A stretch of DNA of 24,592 nt from SZUA-36 sp041570235 (GCA_041570235.1 JBFFWN010000019.1:1-24592), one strand, 5' to 3'; positions 1-8,875 are shown, counted from the first letter of the stretch. The notes: generated by a model not told the origin, from the letters alone. Program-made: numbers and translations.

Positions 1-1
1 C

Positions 2-388
2 GCATTCACCCTGATCGAATTGGTCATCGTGGTGGCTGTTCTGACCATACTGATGATGCTGGCAGTTCCCAGTTATCGCCAATACGTGTTGCGGGTCCAA
101 CGGGGTGAGGCCGTCAACATGCTGCTGCAGGCAGCGATATGCCAGGAAAGGGTATATGCCCGATCAGGTGATTACGACACCGGTTCCTGCCTGGTCAACA
201 ATACACAGGACCATTACCAGTTGAGCTATCAACCGGCCAATACCCAAGGGCAGAACTTTGTGGCCATTGCCCGGCCCTTGGGCGCGCAGAAGGCAGACCG
301 CTGTGGCAGCCTGTTACTGGATCAAAGTGGAAACCGGAACATCGATGCGGCGGGTACCAGCGTTACGAAATGCTGGAACGGACGTTAG
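2..388 (+). CDS. pilE: Type IV minor pilin PilE-like (5' end outside window)
   Basis: Pilin-like subunit of the type IV pilus, the retractile fibre used for twitching and DNA uptake. The frame is already open at base 2 and reads AFTLIELVIVV, the class III prepilin signature: processing follows the Ala (usually Gly), Phe becomes residue 1 of the mature protein and Glu is at +5. The hydrophobic N-terminal helix runs to about residue 20 of the mature protein. About 128 residues are visible, close to full mature length, so only the short leader is missing. Four cysteines (ICQER, TGSCL, DRCGS, KCW) suggest disulfides. The C-terminal CGSLLLDQSGN pattern is that of PilE-type minor pilins. The gene ends 8 bp before convergent ispH, the PilE/IspH neighbourhood known in Pseudomonas. 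An ORF caller would start at TTG 20, which is inside the helix and wrong. A related minor pilin cannot be excluded. Confidence 0.85.
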   Translation, partial: AFTLIELVIVVAVLTILMMLAVPSYRQYVLRVQRGEAVNMLLQAAICQERVYARSGDYDTGSCLVNNTQDHYQLSYQPANTQGQNFVAIARPLGAQKADRCGSLLLDQSGNRNIDAAGTSVTKCWNGR

Positions 389-396
389 CCCGCAGC

Positions 397-1350
397 TCAG
401 GAAACCGTCCTGATACGCAATTGTTTGGGCAGGGCAAACTCCATGTGCTCTGACACACCCTGCATTTCTGTCACGCTGGTCGTGGTCATCCTGCCAAGGT
501 GGTCGATGACACCTTTGACCAGGCTTTCCGGTGCCGAAGCGCCCGCGGTGACACCGATGCTGTTCGCGTTTTCCAACCATTCGGGCCGGATGTCTTTGGC
601 GCCATCTATCAGGTAGGACGGAATTCCGCGCTTTTCAGCCAGTTCACGTAAACGGTTGGAGTTTGAACTGTTCACCGAGCCCACCACCAGCACCAGGTCT
701 ACCTTATCGGCCAATATTTTGACTGCGTCCTGACGGTTCTGGGTTGCGTAACATATATCGTCATGTTTTGGACCGACAATCGCTGGAAACTTCTTCTGCA
801 AAGCCTGGATAACACCCTGGGTATCATCCACAGAAAGGGTTGTCTGGGTCACATAGGCCAGGTCTTCCGGGTAGTTGACCTCCAGGGTTTTCACGTCTTC
901 AGGTGATTCCACCAGGTAAATTTTGTTATCACGGGGCGGTTCCTTGTACCACTGTCCCAGGGTGCCCTCAACTTCCGGGTGCCCCGCGTGCCCGATCAGC
1001 ACGGCATCGCGCCCGGCTTTGCAGTGCCTCGCGACTTCCAGGTGCACCTTGGTCACCAACGGGCAGGTGGCATCGAATACCTTCAATCCGCGTTTTGAAC
1101 CGGCCTTTCTTACATCCTGTGATACGCCATGAGCGCTGAAAATGACGGTGGCATTGTCCGGCACATCATCAAGCTGATCGACGAAAACCGCACCCAGACC
1201 GGCAAGGCGGTCGACCACAAAGCGGTTATGCACGACTTCATGGCGAACATAAATGGGCGCACCAAACAGTTCCAGCGCCCGTTCAACAATTTCAATCGCG
1301 CGGTCGACTCCTGCACAAAAACCACGTGGGTTGGCGAGTAGAATATCCAT
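397..1350 (-). CDS. ispH: 4-hydroxy-3-methylbut-2-enyl diphosphate reductase (IspH/LytB)
   Basis: Last step of the MEP isoprenoid pathway: reduces HMBPP to IPP and DMAPP with a [4Fe-4S] cluster, in the cytoplasm. The 317-residue protein opens with MDILLANPRGFCAGV. The three cluster cysteines are Cys12, Cys96 (DATCPLVTKVH) and Cys200 (ICYATQNRQDAV). The HAGHPEVEGT motif carries the substrate-binding His124 and proton-donating Glu126. Length is normal for the family (E. coli 316). The ATG shares one base with the TGA stop of lspA (TGATG), so translation is probably coupled. It is the last gene of ribF-ileS-lspA-ispH. In many relatives fkpB sits between lspA and ispH; it is missing here. Confidence 0.97.
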   Translation of the reverse strand: MDILLANPRGFCAGVDRAIEIVERALELFGAPIYVRHEVVHNRFVVDRLAGLGAVFVDQLDDVPDNATVIFSAHGVSQDVRKAGSKRGLKVFDATCPLVTKVHLEVARHCKAGRDAVLIGHAGHPEVEGTLGQWYKEPPRDNKIYLVESPEDVKTLEVNYPEDLAYVTQTTLSVDDTQGVIQALQKKFPAIVGPKHDDICYATQNRQDAVKILADKVDLVLVVGSVNSSNSNRLRELAEKRGIPSYLIDGAKDIRPEWLENANSIGVTAGASAPESLVKGVIDHLGRMTTTSVTEMQGVSEHMEFALPKQLRIRTVS

Positions 1351-1889
1351 CAGCTATCAACCTTTTGCTTGCCGGCCAGGGACTGCAGCAAGGCATCCAG
1401 CAACAGCAGGATAACACCGCCGGTGATGGCTGAATCGGCCAGGTTAAAGGCCGGCCAGTGCCAGTCACGGTAATACACGTCGATAAAATCGACCACGTAA
1501 CCGTTCATGATTCGATCGATCAGGTTTCCAACCGCACCGCCAATGATCAGGCCCAGCGCGGCGGCGGTAAGCTTTTCTTTGGCCTGCAAACGAAATAACC
1601 AGGTGATCAACACCACGGTCACAACCGCTGCCAGGATGGTAAACAACCAACGCTGCCAGCCGCCTGCGTCACTGAGAAAACTGAACGCCGCGCCGTAATT
1701 ATGGGCGAGCGTCATATTCAGCCAGGATGTTACCTCCACCGGCCGGTATAGGCTCAGCGCTTCCGATGCCAGGCTCTTGGTCCACAGGTCCAGGGCAACA
1801 ATGACGATGGACGCCAATAACCAGCCAATGGCCATAGCGGGGCTATAAGGTGAAGCGTTTGTTTGTGCTTGTGTTTGTGAATCAGGCAA
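1350..1889 (-). CDS. lspA: Lipoprotein signal peptidase (prolipoprotein signal peptidase II)
   Basis: Inner-membrane aspartyl protease that removes signal peptides from diacylglyceryl-modified prolipoproteins. About four membrane segments are visible. The two catalytic Asp motifs are GGAVGNLIDR and FNLADSAITGG. I chose the TTG at 1889: it has GAGGAG seven bases upstream, it lies inside the ileS stop region (8-bp overlap), and it gives a start MPDSQTQ resembling the MPD start of Pseudomonas LspA (179 residues). The alternative ATG at 1835 gives 161 residues, also an acceptable length, but has a weaker ribosome-binding site. The frame stays open to 2084, which is only ileS read in another frame. 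The C-terminus (LAGKQKVDS) overlaps the ispH start by one base. Confidence 0.93.
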   Translation of the reverse strand: MPDSQTQAQTNASPYSPAMAIGWLLASIVIVALDLWTKSLASEALSLYRPVEVTSWLNMTLAHNYGAAFSFLSDAGGWQRWLFTILAAVVTVVLITWLFRLQAKEKLTAAALGLIIGGAVGNLIDRIMNGYVVDFIDVYYRDWHWPAFNLADSAITGGVILLLLDALLQSLAGKQKVDS

Positions 1890-4692
1890 GTCTACGCTCC
1901 TCGCCGCTTCCCGCAACGTTTTCAATACAGCGCCCGCACAACTCCGGATGCTCATCCGAGTGACCCACATCTTCACGCTGGTGCCAGCAACGAACACATT
2001 TCTGATGGGTGTTCTTTTCGATCCAGACGCGGTACCCGGCGGACTCATAACAATCATCCGGCGCGATCGCGTCAGCTGCTTCAACAGTGGCCTCGGACAC
2101 GATCAGGATAAAGCGTAATTCATCACCCCATTTATGTAAAAATTCGCGGTTATGATCGTCCAGTGGCTGCACATGCACGGTGGCCTCCAGTGATCCGCGG
2201 ATGACCTTGTCACGACGCAAAGGCTCAATCGCTTCATTCACAGTATTGATCAGCGTGATCGTTTCCTGCCAGAAATTCGAGTCATATACCTCGTCCTCAA
2301 AGGCGAATAAACCGTCATACCATTCGCTCATCAGGACGCTATCGTCTCTTTCTCCCGGCATCAGCGCCCAGATTTCTTCGGCCGTGTAGCTCAACACCGG
2401 CGCAATCCAGCGCACCAGTGCTTCGAGGATATGGTACATCGCGGTTTGTGCAGAACGGCGGGCGAGGCTGTCCCTGCCCGTGGTGTACAGGCGGTCTTTG
2501 AGCACATTCAGATACACCGCGCTCAACTCCAGGGCGCAATAGTTATTGATCTTTTGGTAGACCTGCATGAACTGGTAGTCATCATATGCCTGGCCGATTT
2601 CATTTTGCACCTGCAGGGCACGGTCAACAGCCCAGCGATCGAAGGGAAGCATCTGGTCAGCAGGCAGGGCCTCGAGAGGCTCGAACCCATCGAGATTACC
2701 CAACAGGAACCGCGCGGTGTTGCGAATACGCCGATAGGCATCGGAAACACGCTTCAGAATTTCATCAGAAACCGTCATTTCCTGGCGGTAATCAGCCGCC
2801 GCCACCCATAGCCTGAGTACATCTGCACCCAGCGTGCTCATCACCGATTGTGGTGCGATCACATTGCCCATCGACTTGGACATTTTCTTACCATCCGCAT
2901 CCACCACAAAGCCGTGCGTCAGCACCTGCTTGTAGGGCGCCTCCGAATGCATGGCAACCGAGGTCAGCAGGGATGACTGGAACCAGCCACGGTGCTGGTC
3001 TGAACCTTCGAGATAAAGATCAGCAGGGCGGCGTAATTCCTCCCGTTCATCGAGGACACAACGGTGGCTGACGCCCGAATCAAACCAGACATCCAGGATA
3101 TCCTTGATCTGCCTGTAGCTTGATTCATCCACGCCGAGTTGCTCGAAGATGTCCGCTTCGTACCAGCAGTCGATACCCTGCGCCTCGATCAAATCCGCCG
3201 CCTTATACATCAGGGCCTCGGTGTCGGGATGCAATTCCTCGGTTTCCCGATGAACGAAAAGCGTAATCGGTACGCCCCAGGTCCGTTGCCGGGAAATACA
3301 CCAGTCGGGCCGGCCCTGGATCATTCCTGTGATGCGTTCCTCACCCCAGGAAGGCACCCAGCGGATATCCTTGATCACCTCGAGTGAACGCGCGCGCAAA
3401 CCGGCTTTATCCATGTCGATAAACCATTGCGGCGTTACGCGAAAAGCTGTCGGTGTCTTGTGGCGCCAGCAATGCGGATAACTGTGCCTGAACGCCTCGT
3501 GTTTCAGTAACACGCCCCTGCTCTCCAGCAGTTCAACAATCTTCTCGTTGGCCGCCCAGACAAACTGCCCTTCAAACAACTCGGTGCCAGGCACGAACAG
3601 ACCGTCTCCGCCTACCGGGCTGGTTACCGGAAGGTCGTAATTTTTGCCGACATGAAAATCCTCTTCACCATGACCGGGGGCAGTATGCACGGCGCCGGTT
3701 CCGGCCTCCGTGGTTACATGATCACCGAGGATGACAGGCACCTGGCGGGCATAAAACGGGTGATTGAGCACCTGGTTTTCCAGTGCAGCACCCCGGCAAA
3801 TACCCAGCGTTTGTGTATCGGTCAAGCCGATCCGTTCAAGCACCTCTTTTTCCAGGTCGGCCGCCAGTACCAGCGCCAGGCTGCGCCCCTGCCACCGCCC
3901 CTTAACCAGCACATATTCGAGCTCTGCGTGCAGGGCCACGGCTTCATTGGCCGGCAAGGTCCACGGTGTTGTCGTCCAGATGGGGATACCGACCTCAAGG
4001 TCCGTTTCATCCGCACCAAAAGCACTGAGAATGGCTTGCGGATCAACGGCGCTGAAGAAAACATCAATGGCCGAAGACGTTTTGTCCTTGTACTCAATTT
4101 CAGCTTCCGCCAGTGCGGAACCGCAGTCAAAACACCAGTTGACCGGCTTTACACCCTGGTCGAGGTGCCCGCCCTCGATAATTTTTGCGAGCGCGCGGAC
4201 CATATTGGCTTCATAGCTGAACTTGTTACTGGCATAGGGATCATCCCAGGTACCCAAGACGCCAAGGCGTTTAAAACCATCCCTTTGAATGGAAATCTGG
4301 CGGTCTGCGTACTCGCGGCATTTTTGCCTGAAAGTGCGCGCGTCAACTTTTCGCCCGACTTTCCCTACCTTCTTTTCAACCTGTAGTTCGATCGGCAAAC
4401 CATGGCAATCCCAACCCGGCACGTACGGTGATTTAAAACCCGCCAACAGCCGTGATTTGATCACGATATCTTTCAGAATCTTGTTAACTGCATGACCAAT
4501 ATGAATGTCGCCGTTGGCGTACGGAGGCCCATCATGCAGGATAAACAGCGGCCGATCAGCCGTGTGTTCCTGAATGCGTTCGTACAGACCGCTCTCTTCC
4601 CATTGCTTTAGCATTTGGGGTTCGCGGTTGGCCAGGTTGGCTTTCATCGGGAAAGCCGTATTTGGCAAATTGATTGTGTCTTTATAATCCAT
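1882..4692 (-). CDS. ileS: Isoleucyl-tRNA synthetase
   Basis: Class Ia aminoacyl-tRNA synthetase charging tRNA-Ile in the cytoplasm. The 936-residue protein has the expected length for the bacterial type (E. coli 938). The HIGH motif is at residues 64-67 within PPYANGDIHIGHAVNK. KMSKS is at about residues 602-606 (GKKMSKSMGNV). The editing (CP1) domain lies between them and includes TTPWTLPANEA. The C-terminus carries a zinc-binding four-cysteine motif, CVRC...CGRC, at residues 899-922, typical of the mupirocin-sensitive eubacterial IleS type; sensitivity itself is not tested here. It lies 21 bp downstream of ribF, and its stop overlaps the chosen lspA start. The ribosome-binding site is weak. 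Confidence 0.98.
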   Translation of the reverse strand: MDYKDTINLPNTAFPMKANLANREPQMLKQWEESGLYERIQEHTADRPLFILHDGPPYANGDIHIGHAVNKILKDIVIKSRLLAGFKSPYVPGWDCHGLPIELQVEKKVGKVGRKVDARTFRQKCREYADRQISIQRDGFKRLGVLGTWDDPYASNKFSYEANMVRALAKIIEGGHLDQGVKPVNWCFDCGSALAEAEIEYKDKTSSAIDVFFSAVDPQAILSAFGADETDLEVGIPIWTTTPWTLPANEAVALHAELEYVLVKGRWQGRSLALVLAADLEKEVLERIGLTDTQTLGICRGAALENQVLNHPFYARQVPVILGDHVTTEAGTGAVHTAPGHGEEDFHVGKNYDLPVTSPVGGDGLFVPGTELFEGQFVWAANEKIVELLESRGVLLKHEAFRHSYPHCWRHKTPTAFRVTPQWFIDMDKAGLRARSLEVIKDIRWVPSWGEERITGMIQGRPDWCISRQRTWGVPITLFVHRETEELHPDTEALMYKAADLIEAQGIDCWYEADIFEQLGVDESSYRQIKDILDVWFDSGVSHRCVLDEREELRRPADLYLEGSDQHRGWFQSSLLTSVAMHSEAPYKQVLTHGFVVDADGKKMSKSMGNVIAPQSVMSTLGADVLRLWVAAADYRQEMTVSDEILKRVSDAYRRIRNTARFLLGNLDGFEPLEALPADQMLPFDRWAVDRALQVQNEIGQAYDDYQFMQVYQKINNYCALELSAVYLNVLKDRLYTTGRDSLARRSAQTAMYHILEALVRWIAPVLSYTAEEIWALMPGERDDSVLMSEWYDGLFAFEDEVYDSNFWQETITLINTVNEAIEPLRRDKVIRGSLEATVHVQPLDDHNREFLHKWGDELRFILIVSEATVEAADAIAPDDCYESAGYRVWIEKNTHQKCVRCWHQREDVGHSDEHPELCGRCIENVAGSGEERRLA

Positions 4693-4713
4693 GCTGTTTT
4701 TTGCTTATTCCGC

Positions 4714-5646
4714 TTATCGGTTTTCGGTTAATTCCAGGCAGGCTCTTGCCTGTTGTTCATCTTCTCGCATTTGCAAGACGAGGTCATCCATATCTTCAAA
4801 GTGCGTTTCATCCCGGAGCTTTTTGACAAACTCCACTTCGATCCTTTTGCCGTACAGATCGCCATCATAATCAAACACATGGGTTTCCAGCAAAATGCCT
4901 TCGCCGCCCACTGCCGGGCGTGTACCCAGGTTGACCACCGCATTATGCCAGCCACTGCCCTGCCAGCGGGCGCGAACGGCAAACACACCCAGCAAAGGAC
5001 TCGGCAGGGCTGCAATGCGTACATTGGCCGTCGGAAAACCCAGTTTACGGCCCAGTTGCTGACCGCGAATTACCCTTCCCGACATACGATAGGGCCGCCC
5101 CAATAACCTCGTTGCACCCTCAAGGTCACCCTCGGCCAGGCACTGCCGAATATTGGTGCTCGAGACACGCTGGCCTTCGACATCCAGCATCGGAACGGCG
5201 GTGACATTAAAACCCAGCTCCCGGCCGGATTCGGTCAACGTATCAACATTACCCTCTCTGCCCTTGCCATAATGAAAATCCCGACCCACCACGACATCAG
5301 ACGCCGCCAGTGTTTCAACCAGCACCTGCTGCACAAACTCATCGGCGGTTTTGGCGGCCAGCTTCCGGTTAAATCGCAAAAACCAGGCCAGGTCTATGTC
5401 TTCACTTTCAAAAAACTTCAGCTTTTGCCGAACCGACATTAACCTCGCCGGTGCCGATTCAGGCCTGAAAAAAGCCATCGGTAACGGTTCGAATGTCACC
5501 ACCGCGACCGGACGTTTACCCTGTGCGAGCGATTTACACTGCCGGATCAAGGATTGGTGCCCCAGGTGAATGGCATCAAAGTTACCAATCGTCACCACTG
5601 AAGATGTCAGCAACTGCCGTCCCGGATTGTCCCTGATTACCCGCAT
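4714..5646 (-). CDS. ribF: Bifunctional riboflavin kinase / FAD synthetase
   Basis: Makes FMN from riboflavin and then FAD from FMN. The N-terminal FAD-synthetase nucleotidyltransferase domain has GNFDAIHLGH at residues 21-30 (the more usual form is GNFDGVH). The C-terminal riboflavin-kinase domain shows GRKLGFPTANV and later ETHVFDYDGDLYG. I use the ATG at 5646 (310 residues, start MRVIRDNPG, matching the E. coli start MKLIRG). The frame extends to a TTG at 5664, but a consensus -10 box at 5673-5678 would place the transcript start almost on that TTG. It is the first gene of the leftward ribF-ileS-lspA-ispH operon and follows murJ. Confidence 0.96.
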   Translation of the reverse strand: MRVIRDNPGRQLLTSSVVTIGNFDAIHLGHQSLIRQCKSLAQGKRPVAVVTFEPLPMAFFRPESAPARLMSVRQKLKFFESEDIDLAWFLRFNRKLAAKTADEFVQQVLVETLAASDVVVGRDFHYGKGREGNVDTLTESGRELGFNVTAVPMLDVEGQRVSSTNIRQCLAEGDLEGATRLLGRPYRMSGRVIRGQQLGRKLGFPTANVRIAALPSPLLGVFAVRARWQGSGWHNAVVNLGTRPAVGGEGILLETHVFDYDGDLYGKRIEVEFVKKLRDETHFEDMDDLVLQMREDEQQARACLELTENR

Positions 5647-5672
5647 ATCAAAACTCGGCCGCAAAACAGCGG

Positions 5673-5681
5673 ATTATAGCA
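5673..5681 (-). promoter_or_regulatory. Extended -10 promoter of ribF operon
   Basis: On the minus strand TGCTATAAT is a perfect extended -10 element (TGn plus TATAAT), in the 76-bp gap between the murJ stop and the ribF start. No good -35 is seen, as is common for extended -10 promoters. The predicted transcript start, about 7 bp downstream, leaves a leader of about 20 bases before ATG 5646. Confidence 0.55.
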
Positions 5682-5722
5682 GTCGCGCGCCGTTGGGCAC
5701 GCATAATTACTGCAATCCCCCG

Positions 5723-7282
5723 TTATTTTGCCCCCCTGACGAGATCATGGGTTTTCAGGCCCAGGATCATGCTGGTAAAAATGTAGACAATGACGCCAAA
5801 AACGATGGTCAGACTGAGGTTCTTAACCCTGAGCATTGCTGTTGCATCCAGCCACCTCTGGGTATCGTGGGTCATGAACAACAATAATGCCGCCATGGCG
5901 GCGCAGGCAAGTATCACGGCGGCCCAGAGCCTGATCCAGCCTTTTTCCGGCATGTAGACACCGCGTTTTCTCAGGCCATGGTAAAGCAGGCCGGCATTCA
6001 GGTATGCGGCAGCGGAACTTGCCAACGCCAGTCCGGCATGCGGCCCCTCAAACCCCTTGAATAAAAGCAAACCGACAAAGATCAGGTTCAGGCCCATATT
6101 GGTCACCATGGCAGCAACCGCTATCTTGACCGGGGTCCTGGTATCCTGCCGGGCATAATAGCCGGGAGCCAGCACCTTGACGGAAATAAAGGCCGGCAAA
6201 CCAATTGAATAGGCGATAAGGCTATAGGACGCCATGCGCACATCGTCGGGCATAAAGGCGTCATATTGAAAAAGGGTTATCAGGATGGGTGAAGACAAAA
6301 TCACCAGGCCGACCGCAGCTGGAACGGTAATGATGACCGCCAGGCGCAATGCCCAGTCGATGGTGGCGGAAAATGCCTCTGTGCTTTCCAATGCATGTTT
6401 CTGCGAGAGGTTGGGAAGAATAACCGTCGCCAGGGCAATACCGAGAACGCCCAGGGGAAACTCCAGCAGCCGATCGGAATAGTACAGCCATGACACGCTG
6501 CCGGTCACCAGGAAGGTGGCAATGATACTGTCAACCAGCAGATTGACCTGCGCCACGGAGGAACCGAACAGCGTCGGGATCATCAGGCTCATGATACGAC
6601 GCACACCGGAGTGCCTCCATCCCCAGCGCGGCCTTGGCATCAGGCCCAGTCGCATCAGGGCCGGAACCTGGATGAAGAGCTGCGCAAAACCCGCGGCCAG
6701 GACACCCCAGGCCAGTGCCGTAACCGGCACTTCCATATGCTGCGATAACAGGAGTGCCGCGCTAATCAGCGACAGGTTGAGCAATATTGGTGTTAATGCG
6801 GGCACCAGGAAGCGCTCAAAGGTATTTAAAATACCGCCCGCGAGCGCCGTCAGTGAAATCAGCATGATATAGGGGAAGGTGATTCTCAGCATACCTGCTG
6901 AAAGATCAAACTCGGGCCGGTCGTCCGCCAGCCACCCGGGTGCGAATATGGACAAAACCAGTGGCGCCGCAATAATACCCACCGATATCAAGACCAGCAG
7001 GATCGCCGCCAGTGTGCCGGTCACGTGATCAACCAGGTCACGCAATGCCTGCCTGTCCCCCTTGGCCTTGTACTCGGACAATACCGGCACAAATGCCAGG
7101 GAAAAGGAGCCCTCTGCAAACAGACGACGCATGAAATTGGGAATACGAAACGCCAGGAAAAAGGCATCGGTTTCACCGCTGGCGCCAAACATCTTCGCCA
7201 AAACCACATCCCGGACGAAACCCAGTATGCGCGATAGCACCGTGGCGCCGCCTACCGTGACGGTTGATTTGAGCAGTTTCAT
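5723..7282 (-). CDS. murJ: Lipid II flippase MurJ (MviN)
   Basis: Multi-pass inner-membrane protein of the MOP exporter superfamily that moves lipid II across the inner membrane for peptidoglycan synthesis. The N-terminus MKLLKSTVTVGGATVLSRILGF and the following TDAFFLAFRIPNFMRRLFAEGSFSLAF are MurJ family landmarks; Arg residues in this region are functionally important in E. coli. About 14 hydrophobic segments run through the 519 residues (E. coli 511). The start is ATG 7282, not the open frame to 7330, because E. coli MurJ begins MNLLKS at the same point. It runs divergently from rpsT, separated by 132 bp, and lies upstream of ribF, which has its own likely promoter. Confidence 0.96.
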   Translation of the reverse strand: MKLLKSTVTVGGATVLSRILGFVRDVVLAKMFGASGETDAFFLAFRIPNFMRRLFAEGSFSLAFVPVLSEYKAKGDRQALRDLVDHVTGTLAAILLVLISVGIIAAPLVLSIFAPGWLADDRPEFDLSAGMLRITFPYIMLISLTALAGGILNTFERFLVPALTPILLNLSLISAALLLSQHMEVPVTALAWGVLAAGFAQLFIQVPALMRLGLMPRPRWGWRHSGVRRIMSLMIPTLFGSSVAQVNLLVDSIIATFLVTGSVSWLYYSDRLLEFPLGVLGIALATVILPNLSQKHALESTEAFSATIDWALRLAVIITVPAAVGLVILSSPILITLFQYDAFMPDDVRMASYSLIAYSIGLPAFISVKVLAPGYYARQDTRTPVKIAVAAMVTNMGLNLIFVGLLLFKGFEGPHAGLALASSAAAYLNAGLLYHGLRKRGVYMPEKGWIRLWAAVILACAAMAALLLFMTHDTQRWLDATAMLRVKNLSLTIVFGVIVYIFTSMILGLKTHDLVRGAK

Positions 7283-7345
7283 ATCGCCGAAACCCGTAAT
7301 TGCTGTTGATAACGGAAAATAATCATGCAAAATCCTGTTAAATGA

Positions 7346-7374
7346 TTGACCCGGCGAAGAAAAGCTACGATACT
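7346..7374 (+). promoter_or_regulatory. Sigma-70 promoter of rpsT
   Basis: TTGACC at 7346-7351 (5/6 to consensus) is followed after 17 bp by GATACT at 7369-7374 (4/6). It lies about 40 bp before the rpsT start and is correctly oriented. No second promoter was evident. Confidence 0.6.
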
Positions 7375-7414
7375 ACGCGGCTAGATTTTGAACCAGTATT
7401 TATGGAGATTTACC

Positions 7415-7675
7415 TTGGCTAACAGTTTATCAGCACGTAAGCGTGCACGTCAGGCTGAAAAGCATCGTTTACGCAATGCAAGTCAGCGCTCACGTGTCCG
7501 AACAACGATTAAGAGAGTTCTTTCAGCGATTGAAGCCGGCGATAAAGCCGCTGCTGAAGCCGCCTACAAGGCCGCTGTGCCCGCGATCGACCGCTCAGTG
7601 TCCAAGGGACTGATGCACGCCAACAAGGCGGCGCGTCATAAGTCACGTCTGAACAAACACGTTCGTAGTTTGTAA
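7415..7675 (+). CDS. rpsT: 30S ribosomal protein S20 (TTG start)
   Basis: Primary binding protein of 16S rRNA in the small subunit. The 86-residue product begins (M)ANSLSARKRARQAEKHRLRNASQRS and ends in NKAARHKSRLNKHVRSL, the lysine/arginine-rich helical S20 pattern. The start is TTG 7415, preceded by GGAG at 7404-7407 with 7-bp spacing. The in-frame ATG-like start at 7388 would add nine residues with no homology. E. coli rpsT also begins with UUG, and this poor start is part of S20 autogenous control, so the same regulation is plausible. It is a single-gene unit ending at the terminator at 7753-7782. Confidence 0.97.
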   Translation: MANSLSARKRARQAEKHRLRNASQRSRVRTTIKRVLSAIEAGDKAAAEAAYKAAVPAIDRSVSKGLMHANKAARHKSRLNKHVRSL

Positions 7676-7752
7676 TTCAGCTGTCTGGTCTCCTCGTGCA
7701 GACCGCCCCATGCGGGTCGGCCTCATGTCGATCGGATTAGCGACAGAATACT

Positions 7753-7782
7753 AAAAAGCCCCGGCAATATCGGGGCTTTTTT
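7753..7782. terminator. Bidirectional rho-independent terminator, rpsT/obgE
   Basis: AAAAAGCCCCG pairs with CGGGGCTTTTT around a 7-base loop (GCAATAT). T-runs on both strands let it serve rightward rpsT and leftward obgE, which converge here. Confidence 0.92.
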
Positions 7783-7810
7783 GTGTTCATATTGTGCAAC
7801 ATAAAGCATT

Positions 7811-8875
7811 TTAAGCATCAGCGCCCGGGGGTTGCTCCCAGGTTTTTTGCTGTTCGGCTTCCAGTTCCCTGATCTCAACAAGCGCACGGTTGATGGCCTG
7901 CATCAATTCATCGGTTCCACTGCGCGTTACCGATGAAATCATGAACCACGGAGCCTGCCAGTTGAGCTCTTTCAATACCCGCTCAACAATGGCTTTCGCC
8001 TCCGAGGCTTCAAGCACATCTGATTTGGTAAATACCAGCCAGCGGGTTTTGGCGGCAAGGCTTTCATCATAATTGATCAGTTCGCGCTCGAGTTTACGAA
8101 CCGCATCCTCCGGAGACATTTCATCAGCAGGCGCAAGTTCGACCAGGTGCAACAGCAACCTCGTCCTGTTGAGATGTTTCAAAAACTGCACACCCAGCCC
8201 GGCGCCATCTGCCGCACCTTCGATCAAACCCGGGATATCGGCAATGACAAAACTGCTGTCTATGCCAATTCTGACGACGCCGAGATTGGGATACAGGGTG
8301 GTAAACGGATAGTCGGCCACCTTGGGGCGTGCCGATGAAACCGTGCTGATCAGCGTTGATTTGCCCGCATTGGGAAACCCCAGCAAACCGATATCAGCCA
8401 ACACTTTCATTTCGAGATGCAATTGAATCTCTTCGCCCGCCTCACCGGGTGTGCACTTACGCGGCGCGCGGTTGGTCGAGCTTTTGAAATGCACATTGCC
8501 CAGGCCGCCCCGGCCGCCACGTGCAACCAGCAGATGTTGCCCGTGCTCTGTCACATCACCGAGAACAACCCCGCTTTCCTCGTCCGTGACAACCGTGCCC
8601 AGCGGCACGCGGATATAGATGTCCTGGCCTTTTTTACCATACCGCTCCTGGCCCTTGCCCTGAACACCATTCTCGGCCTTATAGCGGCGGCGGTGACGAA
8701 AATCCACCAGCGTGTTCAGCCCTGAATCACCCTCAAGGTATACACTTCCACCGTCCCCACCATCACCACCATCGGGTCCGCCAAACGGGATATATTTCTC
8801 CCTGCGAAATGACGCCGAGCCATTACCGCCCTTGCCGGCAGTAATATGTATGGATGCTTCATCAACAAATTTCAT
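7811..8875 (-). CDS. obgE: Obg-family GTPase ObgE/CgtA
   Basis: Essential ribosome-associated GTPase acting in late 50S assembly and stress responses. The N-terminal glycine-rich Obg fold (residues 1-160) shows AGKGGNGSASFRREK and GGPDGGDGGDGG. The G domain follows: P-loop GFPNAGKST at 166-174, DIPG at 213-216, TKSD at 283-286 and a G5-like ISSVT. The G4 motif reads TKSD, not the usual NKxD. The 354-residue length is a little below E. coli (390), with only a short C-terminal tail. It lies downstream of rplU-rpmA, the conserved order, but a strong terminator separates them, so obgE probably needs its own promoter. AGGA lies 10 bp before the ATG. Confidence 0.97.
   Translation of the reverse strand: MKFVDEASIHITAGKGGNGSASFRREKYIPFGGPDGGDGGDGGSVYLEGDSGLNTLVDFRHRRRYKAENGVQGKGQERYGKKGQDIYIRVPLGTVVTDEESGVVLGDVTEHGQHLLVARGGRGGLGNVHFKSSTNRAPRKCTPGEAGEEIQLHLEMKVLADIGLLGFPNAGKSTLISTVSSARPKVADYPFTTLYPNLGVVRIGIDSSFVIADIPGLIEGAADGAGLGVQFLKHLNRTRLLLHLVELAPADEMSPEDAVRKLERELINYDESLAAKTRWLVFTKSDVLEASEAKAIVERVLKELNWQAPWFMISSVTRSGTDELMQAINRALVEIRELEAEQQKTWEQPPGADA

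Noticed and set aside
1861..1880. GTTTGT/GCTTGT hexamer-like run near the lspA start
   Set aside because: Only about three imperfect copies, encoding the variable QTQAQT stretch; resemblance to the hexamer at 13461 is probably coincidence.
3652..4386. 244-codon plus-strand frame
   Set aside because: Antisense to ileS, whose motifs and full length are certain.
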